Source: PALSA-1444 sp964291045 (GTDB taxonomy: Bacteria > Chlamydiota > Chlamydiia > Chlamydiales > Rhabdochlamydiaceae). From it: a DNA stretch of 64,000 nt. Position numbers and translations under genes: made by a program. The stretch covers positions 62,001 through 126,000 of the forward strand of contig NZ_OZ197277.1 in the NCBI RefSeq assembly GCF_964291045.1, read 5' to 3'. Shown piece by piece: positions 53,321 to 59,604 of the stretch (the stretch's first letter is position 1; every line of letters begins with the position of its first letter). Below the pieces are notes generated by a model, which was not told the DNA's origin, did no database searches, and saw only the letters and a list, made by a program, of their open reading frames with translations.

Positions 53321-53554
53321 GGGGGGCCTAGCCTCATGTTCTGGAAGGGATAGATCTTTTGATAGTGCATGAGGGGATGGAAGCTTTTGAGTAGAGGGAG
53401 AAGTTTTAGACTCTAATTGAGAAGAGGCAACTTCAGTGGCTTTTTTGGTTGTTGTACTGAAAAAATGAGGAGTAAATTTTCCTGTTATTTCTTTTGGGGC
53501 TAAGAAAAAAGAGATATTTTTTCCCGCCCATCGAAGGGTATTTCTCATGAGCAT
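51665..53554 (-). CDS. Unknown protein with three 188-residue modules, mitochondrial-type leader
   Basis: 629 residues from ATG at 53554 (AAGGAG seven bases upstream; the ATG at 53587 lies within the promoter). Leader MLMRNTLRWAGKNISFFLAPK is basic and amphipathic and runs to HFFSTTTKKATEVASSQ, closely like the neighbour's leader. Three modules of 188 residues follow directly, each beginning (F/L)-(I/L)-R-(D/E)-A and ending DYSAYFE, joined by LEDKPSKD-type linkers. Copies 1 and 2 are most alike; copy 3 has changed in its first third (INLNKATYDDLIDILPLTVRD) and its end resembles the single-module paralogue. No signal peptide, membrane segment or known domain. The organisation suggests a helical scaffold or binding repeat. 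Its location in an island between exbB and tatD, and the leader, suggest a host-targeted effector. Confidence 0.75.
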   Translation of the reverse strand: MLMRNTLRWAGKNISFFLAPKEITGKFTPHFFSTTTKKATEVASSQLESKTSPSTQKLPSPHALSKDLSLPEHEARPPFIRDASWLRPLMEKGVIDAEAEKKFLASFEPHWVSEPKNFVQIDLDKATHSDLIALFPVMSKGVIDPEVDEKITQILDDQMNADFAIEYANPELDRLIELNHGRIENIEDFDMFDLRHRATLGVLDAETTRKAHDRVYAYYEKTSQDLIDEGELTDYSAYFEPDLENDLLEDKPSKDLSLQENQTEPPFIRDASWLRPLMEKGVIDAEAEKKFLASFEPDWVSETKNFVQIDLDKATHSDLVDLFPVISKEVIDPEVDEKITQILDDKRNADLDLKYANPELDRLIELNHGRIENIEDFDMLELRHRANFGMLDAETTRKAYDRVDAYYEKMSQDLIDEGELTDYSAYFEPDLENDLLEDKPSKDPPLQGNQSKPILLREAPWLRPLIEKGVIDAEAERKFLASLEPDWESNPKDFVQINLNKATYDDLIDILPLTVRDIIDPEVDEKITKMLDDQMNADFAIEYANPELDRLIELNHGRIENIEDFDIFELEHRASLGLLDEETARKSQERLFAYYDKMSQDLIDEGELTDYSAYFEEELENEQDLPEKK

Positions 53555-53585
53555 GAGGCGTCTCCTTAAAATAGATGAATTTCTC

Positions 53586-53615
53586 ATTATTCCTACTCAT
53601 TCATAAAACAATCAA
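53586..53615 (-). promoter_or_regulatory. Promoter TTGATT-18-AATAAT, second copy
   Basis: TTGATT (53610-53615) and AATAAT (53586-53591), 18 bases apart, same as the paralogue's promoter at 51535-51564. Transcription would start about 25 bases before the ATG at 53554. Confidence 0.55.
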
Positions 53616-53672
53616 GATAAATCATTTTTACCTATTTTAAACCCTAAGTTGTTTAAATAGAATGCACTATAC

Positions 53673-53686
53673 ACTCCTATAGGAGT
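53673..53686. repeat. 14-bp perfect palindrome ACTCCTATAGGAGT
   Basis: It lies in the divergent region between the module gene and tatD. A dyad of this length could be a repressor site; no second copy was noticed in the window. Confidence 0.35.
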
Positions 53687-53745
53687 ATTATTCATCTTAA
53701 AATAGGATGAAAAATAGCTATTTGGAGGGTGTGTATTTTTGATTT

Positions 53746-53775
53746 TTGATTCAAAAAATTAGACGCAGTTATAAA
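53746..53775 (+). promoter_or_regulatory. Candidate tatD-sdh promoter TTGATT-18-TATAAA
   Basis: TTGATT (53746-53751) and TATAAA (53770-53775) with an 18-base spacer, about 60 bases before the tatD ATG. Confidence 0.35.
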
Positions 53776-53836
53776 ATCGAGTGCATATTTTTTTTCTCAA
53801 AGTATAGAGCCCATTTAAACTTTTTAAGGAGATGCT

Positions 53837-54619
53837 ATGTGGATTGATACGCATGCCCACTTAACACTTGGATCATTTGATGATCAATTAGAAGAGATCA
53901 TCAAAAGAGCCTTAGACTGCCGCATTGAGCACATTGTTAATATTTGTACAGATCAGAAGAGTTTAAATAAGGGACTTGAATTATCTAAGCAATACCCTTG
54001 GATTGTTAATACTGCAGCTGCTACTCCTCACGATGTTGTAGAGATTGGGGATGCTTTTTTTGAAGAGGTGTCTTTCCATGCCAAAGAGGGGAATTTAAGG
54101 GCTATTGGAGAGACAGGTCTTGATTACTACTCATCAACAGCTTCTAAAGAGATTCAGGCAGTGCATTTAAAGCAGTATCTGATGCTTGCAAAGGAGTGTT
54201 CTCTTCCGCTAATTTTTCACTGTAGAGAGGCGTTTGATGATCTTTTTAAAATTGTGGATGAGAAGAGAGAAAAGGTAAAAGCGATTCTTCACTGCTTTAC
54301 AGGCACTCATGATGAGGCAAAAGAGTGTTTAAAAAGAGGGTGGCTTCTTTCCATTAGCGGGATTGCGACATTTAAAAATGCAAAAGCTTTACAACATGTG
54401 ATTAAGGAGACGCCTCTTGAATCGCTTGTGATAGAAACAGATGCTCCTTATTTGGCGCCTCAGTCAAAACGAGGGCAAGTGAATGAGCCGTCTTATGTCA
54501 TTGAAACAGCTCAAATGATTGCTGATCTCAAAAATATCCCTATTGAAGAAGTGGCTAGAGTCACAACACATAACGCGCATCAATTTTTTTCTTTTCAAAA
54601 AGAGGGAAGATCTATTTAA
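53837..54619 (+). CDS. tatD: TatD-family metal-dependent DNase
   Basis: 260 residues. Metal ligands H6 and H8 (DTHAHL), the Glu in GETGLDYY, His in FHCREA, HCFTG, and Asp in ETDAPYLAP, all of the TatD amidohydrolase fold. AAGGAG precedes the ATG. TatD enzymes are 3'-5' exonucleases acting in DNA repair. sdhC follows after 9 bases, as in Chlamydia (CT594-CT593). Confidence 0.95.
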   Translation: MWIDTHAHLTLGSFDDQLEEIIKRALDCRIEHIVNICTDQKSLNKGLELSKQYPWIVNTAAATPHDVVEIGDAFFEEVSFHAKEGNLRAIGETGLDYYSSTASKEIQAVHLKQYLMLAKECSLPLIFHCREAFDDLFKIVDEKREKVKAILHCFTGTHDEAKECLKRGWLLSISGIATFKNAKALQHVIKETPLESLVIETDAPYLAPQSKRGQVNEPSYVIETAQMIADLKNIPIEEVARVTTHNAHQFFSFQKEGRSI

Positions 54620-54628
54620 TGCAAAATC

Positions 54629-55618
54629 ATGAGCCAATCAGTTGTACCCCTTCCTTTTATCTTAAGAAGAATACACTCTTTGCTAGGCCTTTGGCTGGTT
54701 ATTTTTCTAATAGAGCATCTTCTTGTTAACTCGCAACTAGCGCTTTTTTTTGGGGAAAAAGAGACAGGATTTATCCATCTTGTCAATACCATCCATGCAC
54801 TTCCTTACCTTCCTTTCATTGAATGGACCTTAATTGGAGTTCCTTTAATTGCGCATGGGTTATGGGGCCTTCACTATTTAGCTGGGTCTTATTTAAGAGG
54901 TGGTAGGAGTGATGGGTCACGCCCTCTAATTCCTTCAAATGGAAGAAATAGAGCGTATTATTGGCAAAGAATTGCTTCTTTGATTTTAGGTGTGGGACTC
55001 ATTTTACATGTGGGTAAATTCCGGTTTCTTACCTATCCAGCTTCTTTGCATCAAGGAAGCGCTAACTACTATGCTATCACAGTCCCAGCTGATCCAAAGC
55101 TTTACTTTTTGGCAGAAGAGATTGGGGTCAAGCTGTTTTCTCCTTCTCAAATTGAGGAGCTAAAAGCCACCCTTCTTTCTGAAAATAGTAAGAGACATTT
55201 AGAAGAGGTCGTAAAAACCTATCCTCCAGACAGCTCTGATTCTTCTATCTTGATCAGTAGCGTGAGGGAACTAGAAAACAATCAAAACACACAAGAGCTC
55301 ATTTCTTTTTTAGAAGCGCAAAAACAAGCTCCTCACGAATTGGTTGCGCTTGGATCTCAAATGGGACAAGTCACCCTTCTTTCTGTACGAGAGACATTTA
55401 AAACGATTTTTACAGCCATATGTTATACAGCGTTTGTTTTAGCTGCCTGTTTTCACGCTTTTAACGGCCTATGGACATTTCTCATCACCTGGGGTGTCAT
55501 TTTAAAAGTATCTGCACAAAAAATGGCTTTAATTGTGACGTGGTCATTGATGGGGACTATAACGCTTTTAGGGATGATGGCCATTTGGGGAACCTACTAT
55601 TTTAATTTAACTGGATAA
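54629..55618 (+). CDS. sdhC: Succinate dehydrogenase cytochrome b subunit SdhC
   Basis: 329 residues, b558-type with about five membrane helices (FILRRIHSLLGLWLVIFLIEHLL; LIAHGLWGLHYLAG; YYWQRIASLILGVGLILHVGKF; FTAICYTAFVLAACFHAFNGLWTF; ALIVTWSLMGTITLLGMMAIWG). His residues in HSLLGLW, HGLWGL, LILHVGKF and CFHAFNGLW fit haem axial ligands. An extra-membrane insert of ~110 residues lies between helix 3 and 4 (about 150-255), which makes it longer than the Bacillus type. It anchors SdhAB and passes electrons to quinone. Confidence 0.92.
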   Translation: MSQSVVPLPFILRRIHSLLGLWLVIFLIEHLLVNSQLALFFGEKETGFIHLVNTIHALPYLPFIEWTLIGVPLIAHGLWGLHYLAGSYLRGGRSDGSRPLIPSNGRNRAYYWQRIASLILGVGLILHVGKFRFLTYPASLHQGSANYYAITVPADPKLYFLAEEIGVKLFSPSQIEELKATLLSENSKRHLEEVVKTYPPDSSDSSILISSVRELENNQNTQELISFLEAQKQAPHELVALGSQMGQVTLLSVRETFKTIFTAICYTAFVLAACFHAFNGLWTFLITWGVILKVSAQKMALIVTWSLMGTITLLGMMAIWGTYYFNLTG

Positions 55619-55624
55619 GGCGGT

Positions 55625-57508
55625 ATGGATCAAGAAAAAGAGGTTATTGTCGTAGGTGGGGGATTAGCTGGATTATCGACTGCCATGCGTCTTGCAGAAA
55701 ATGGGTGCAAAGTGAAGCTCTTTTCTGTCACCAAAGTCAAAAGATCGCACTCTGTCTGTGCTCAAGGGGGTATTAACGGAGCGATGAATCTTAAAGGAGA
55801 AGACGACTCTCCATTCATTCACGCTTATGACACCATTAAGGGGGGTGACTTCTTAGCTGACCAGCCCCCCGTATTAGAGATGTGTTTAGCTGCCCCTGGA
55901 ATCATCCGGATGATGGACCGTTTGGGATGTCCTTTTAATCGAACAAGTGAGGGGACATTAGATTTTAGAAGATTTGGAGGGACACTGTATCATAGGACAG
56001 CGTTTTGCGGAGCGTCAACTGGGCAGCAGCTGTTATATGCCCTTGATGAACAGGTGAGGCGGTATGAGGTGTTAGGAAAGATCCAAAAATTTGAAAACCA
56101 CGAATTCATGCGGCTCATTTTGGATGAAAAAAGGTGTGCAAGAGGCATTGTCTTCATGAATCTCATCACCATGCAATTTGAAAGCGTGCGAGGAGATGCT
56201 GTGGTGTTTGCAACAGGTGGCCCTGGCCTCATCTTTAAAAAATCCACCAATTCCACCTTTTGTACAGGCGCTGCAAATGGAAGATTATTTAGGCAAGGAA
56301 TGCTCTATGCCAATGGAGAGTTTATTCAGATTCATCCAACAGCTATCCCAGGAGAGGATAAATTACGGCTCATGTCGGAGTCTCTTCGAGGAGAAGGAGG
56401 AAGGGTTTGGGTGATGGGGGACTCTTCTAAGAGTCTCACATTTCCAGATGGAATAGATAGATGTTGCGGTAAGACAGGAGAGCCGTGGTATTTTCTAGAA
56501 GAGATGTATCCAGGATATGGCAATCTCATTGCAAGAGATGTGGCTGCAAGAGAGATTTTAAGGGTGTGTGAGCTTGGCATGGGAGTAGGAGGCAGTGAGG
56601 GCGTGTATTTAGATATGCACCATCTTCCCCAAGAGACACTGCATAAAGTGGAGTCAGTCTTAGAGATTTATCAAAAGTTTACGGGAGAAGACCCTAGAAA
56701 AGTTCCCATGAAAATCTATCCAGCTGTGCACTACTCTATGGGAGGCGCTTGGGTGGACTTTCCAGCAGCTGATGATGCGGACCGCAATCAAAGGTTCCGT
56801 CAGATGACAAATATCACAGGGTGTTTTGCAGCTGGAGAGTCAGAGTTTGAGTATCACGGAGCGAATCGGTTAGGGGCAAATTCCCTTGTAGCTTGTATTT
56901 TTGCAGGGCTCACCTGTGGTAACGAAGTACCAAACTATTTAGAGACACTTCAAGAGCGTGCAAAAGATCTTTCTTCTAAGCTGTATGAAGAGGCTACTTT
57001 TTTAGAAAAGCAGGATCAAAAGAGACTCCTTTCTTACCAAGGAAGTGAAAACATCCATAAGCTTCATGATGAAATGGCAGAGGTGATGGTGCGTCATATG
57101 ACTGTAAAAAGAAATAATAATGATCTTCAAAAAGCCGTAGGAAAGTTAAAAGAGATCCGGGAGAGGGTAGCTTTTGTAACGCTTGATGATCAAGGATCCC
57201 ATCTTAATCAAACTCTTACCTTCGCTCAGCAGTTTACTCCCATGTTAGAGCTCTCTCTTGCTATGACAGTGAGCGCTTTATCCCGTAATGAGTCAAGAGG
57301 CGCGCATTTTAAGCCAGAGTATCCAAACCGTGATGATGAGAACTGGCTGAAGACAACTCTTGCCTCTTATACAAAAGAAGAGCCTACCATCTCTTATAAA
57401 CCCGTTGACATAAGACACTTAAAGCCTTTAGCAAGAGATTATGTGCATGCTAAAAAAGTAAACCCCACCTTAGAAAATGTCCCTACTAATATAGGACTTC
57501 CGGTATGA
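55625..57508 (+). CDS. sdhA: Succinate dehydrogenase flavoprotein subunit SdhA
   Basis: 627 residues. FAD-binding GGGLAGLSTAMRLAENG at the N-terminus, the covalent-FAD region HSVCAQGGINGAMN, catalytic segment IHPTAIPG, HYSMGGAWVD and AAGESEFEYHGANRLGANSL. It oxidises succinate to fumarate. The stop overlaps the sdhB start (ATGA), so the subunits are translated together. Confidence 0.97.
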   Translation: MDQEKEVIVVGGGLAGLSTAMRLAENGCKVKLFSVTKVKRSHSVCAQGGINGAMNLKGEDDSPFIHAYDTIKGGDFLADQPPVLEMCLAAPGIIRMMDRLGCPFNRTSEGTLDFRRFGGTLYHRTAFCGASTGQQLLYALDEQVRRYEVLGKIQKFENHEFMRLILDEKRCARGIVFMNLITMQFESVRGDAVVFATGGPGLIFKKSTNSTFCTGAANGRLFRQGMLYANGEFIQIHPTAIPGEDKLRLMSESLRGEGGRVWVMGDSSKSLTFPDGIDRCCGKTGEPWYFLEEMYPGYGNLIARDVAAREILRVCELGMGVGGSEGVYLDMHHLPQETLHKVESVLEIYQKFTGEDPRKVPMKIYPAVHYSMGGAWVDFPAADDADRNQRFRQMTNITGCFAAGESEFEYHGANRLGANSLVACIFAGLTCGNEVPNYLETLQERAKDLSSKLYEEATFLEKQDQKRLLSYQGSENIHKLHDEMAEVMVRHMTVKRNNNDLQKAVGKLKEIRERVAFVTLDDQGSHLNQTLTFAQQFTPMLELSLAMTVSALSRNESRGAHFKPEYPNRDDENWLKTTLASYTKEEPTISYKPVDIRHLKPLARDYVHAKKVNPTLENVPTNIGLPV

Positions 57509-58269
57509 CACAGTTTATTTTAAAAGTTTATCGAGGAGTGCCTCATCATCAATATTGGGAAGAGTTCTTACTCACGTTAAAGCCGTTTTATAATGTGATT
57601 TCAGCCTTAATGGATATTCAGAAGGACCCTATTAATAGGCAAGGGAAGAGAGTTAATCCCATTGCTTGGGAGCAAGGGTGTCTTGAAGAGGTGTGCGGCT
57701 CTTGCTCCATGCTTGTGAACGGCTTTCCTAGACAAGCGTGTACAGCACTCATTGAACCTCTTCTTGCAAAAACTCAAAATAATACAGTAACCCTAGCTCC
57801 TTTTACTAAGTTCCCTTTGATTAGAGATCTTGTTGTAGATCGCAGTGTGATGTTTGAGCATCTAAAACGGATTCAAGGGTGGGTGGAGGTTGATAGCTCT
57901 TTTGCCCAAGGGACACCTCCTACTCAAGATCCCCAAGTTGCAGAAGCTAGATACGTGCTTTCAACCTGTATGACATGTGGATGTTGCTTAGAAGGGTGTC
58001 CGCAGGTAAATCCTAGATCTAAATTTATCGGGCCAGCTGCGATTTCTCAGGTGAGGCTATTTAACGCCCATCCTGTAGGGAAGCTAAAAGGAGGAGAGAG
58101 GCTCCGTGTCCTAATGGAAGAGGGAGGCGTCAGTGATTGCGGTAACGCCCAAAACTGCGCTAAAGTGTGCCCTAAAAAGATCCCTCTAACAGAATCAATT
58201 GCTAAGATGGGAAGAGATACAACTAGGCAGGCGTTAAGAGATCTCACCTCTCTTCCTGATGAAGGATAA
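57505..58269 (+). CDS. sdhB: Succinate dehydrogenase iron-sulfur subunit SdhB
   Basis: 254 residues. The [2Fe-2S] cluster region is CLEEVCGSCSMLVNG with a further Cys in QACTAL; the second domain has CMTCGCCLEGCPQ and CAKVCPKKIPL for the other two clusters. Overlaps sdhA by four bases. Last gene of the rightward operon; an imperfect hairpin follows at 58326-58353. Confidence 0.97.
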   Translation: MTQFILKVYRGVPHHQYWEEFLLTLKPFYNVISALMDIQKDPINRQGKRVNPIAWEQGCLEEVCGSCSMLVNGFPRQACTALIEPLLAKTQNNTVTLAPFTKFPLIRDLVVDRSVMFEHLKRIQGWVEVDSSFAQGTPPTQDPQVAEARYVLSTCMTCGCCLEGCPQVNPRSKFIGPAAISQVRLFNAHPVGKLKGGERLRVLMEEGGVSDCGNAQNCAKVCPKKIPLTESIAKMGRDTTRQALRDLTSLPDEG

Positions 58270-58325
58270 TAGAGATACAGGGCAGGGCGTGCTAATGCAT
58301 GATATCAATATACTATAAAAAACTA

Positions 58326-58353
58326 AATTCTGTATTTTTAAAAACACAGGATT
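58326..58353 (+). terminator. Terminator-like hairpin after sdhB
   Basis: AATTCTGT (58326-58333) pairs with ACAGGATT (58346-58353); a TTTTT/AAAAA inner stem lies between with one A-C mismatch. No T-run afterwards, so weak. Confidence 0.4.
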
Positions 58354-58506
58354 GAATTATATAGCATTTATCCTTAATGAAATTAAAAATAGTTAATATT
58401 AAAAAGATGGCGTTTTTGATCTACTTTGATAAAATATACGAAAGGGAGTTTGTCTCATATCAAACCCATCTATCTATTTTTCATGCATCAAGTTAAAGAG
58501 GTAAAA

Positions 58507-59175
58507 ATGTTTATGAAAAAAACCATTTCACATGTTGATAGAGTTTTACAACAACTCTTCGGCATTGAAGAGCATCAAGACTTACTCATTTCTTTAGTTA
58601 ACGCTATTTTAGAACAAGAGGATCAGGTGACCCTACTGACTCTTTTAAATCCTTATAATCCTCAAGAATATCATGAAGATCAAGCTTCATGTTTAGATAT
58701 TCAAGCTCAAGGGAAAGATGGAAAAGGGCGCCGTATTATCATCCAAGTAAATGATGATGAAGCTCATGAGAAAAAAGCATTATATGATTGGGCAAAAGTG
58801 TATACCGAGCAATTTTCAACAGAAAAGAGGGATAAAACTCCTTCTAAGACGATAATGATAGATATTTTAAATTCTAACCGGATTCCATCTCCTGATAGAT
58901 ATCATCATGTATTTCGTCTTGAATCAGATAGCGGTAGCTGGAGCCATTTGGAGGATTTAGAGCTTCATACCATTGAATTAAAGAAGTTTTGTCAAGATAG
59001 CAGTAAAGATCTAGTGACTAAAATCCATACACCTCTTGATCGATGGATGGCTTTTCTTACATGGCCTGATCTACTGAATCAAGAGGATTTTCCTGAAGTG
59101 TTTAATACTCCCTCTTTAAAAAAGGCTCTTCATATTTTAGAGGGCATGCATTTTGAAGGTGTAACAATAGAGTAG
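58507..59175 (+). CDS. Rpn-like PD-(D/E)XK nuclease / transposase-family protein
   Basis: 222 residues from ATG at 58507 (AGAGG five bases before); longer forms from TTG 58426 have no such site. The first half matches the PDDEXK_2 / Rpn group: LQQLFGIEEHQDLLISLVNAIL, LNPYNPQE, then SCLDIQAQGKDGKGRRIIIQV. The Asp of L-D-x-x-A is present, but the E-x-Q that normally follows the strand reads IIIQV, so the catalytic glutamate is missing, and the usual C-terminal region is short. Rpn proteins promote RecA-independent recombination and are often found near accessory DNA. This copy may be inactive. It lies between the sdh operon and the NLR-like gene. Confidence 0.7.
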   Translation: MFMKKTISHVDRVLQQLFGIEEHQDLLISLVNAILEQEDQVTLLTLLNPYNPQEYHEDQASCLDIQAQGKDGKGRRIIIQVNDDEAHEKKALYDWAKVYTEQFSTEKRDKTPSKTIMIDILNSNRIPSPDRYHHVFRLESDSGSWSHLEDLELHTIELKKFCQDSSKDLVTKIHTPLDRWMAFLTWPDLLNQEDFPEVFNTPSLKKALHILEGMHFEGVTIE

Positions 59176-59184
59176 TGTGAGGGT

Positions 59185-59248
59185 CATTTAAAGTGGCTTA
59201 GTATCGCATGTAAGATGTGATTAAGAAATATTTAAGCCACTTTAAATG
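59185..59248. repeat. Perfect 16-bp inverted repeat, 32-base spacer
   Basis: CATTTAAAGTGGCTTA (59185-59200) and TAAGCCACTTTAAATG (59233-59248) match without mismatch, starting 10 bases after the nuclease gene stop. It may be a terminator (TTATT follows the right arm), a processed RNA element or the remains of a small mobile element. The rest of the gap to 59604 shows nothing recognisable beyond AT-rich DNA. Confidence 0.7.
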
Positions 59249-59604
59249 TTATTCACAATGGGGCAAGTTAAGGATAGTCTCTCTTTAAGCAATTACAGAT
59301 TAAAAAAGAAATAAGGATGCCGAGGTTAATCATCCTTTACTGATTTTAAAGAGCGTCATGCTGTTCAAGGTGTCTCATATTTTAAGCTTGTCATCATAGA
59401 CTGATATTTTCTCATTACTCCCTTAATCTTTAATGAGTGAGAAGCTGTGCTTGATAGAAAAAAGAGTTAAAAGGAGAAGATTTTATTTTGCACCCATTGT
59501 ACAGTGCTTAATCCTAAGGTAGAGCATTTTTTAATTTGATAAAAATGGGGTAGAGTTTCAAGATACATGATTTGATTTAAAATCCTATCCATGAAAGGTA
59601 TCTA

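Noticed and set aside
51665..53554. Plakin-type repeat similarity of the G-V-I-D-P-E motifs
   Set aside because: The short motif resembles plectin repeats, but the spacing (48-60 residues) and the rest do not; not claimed.
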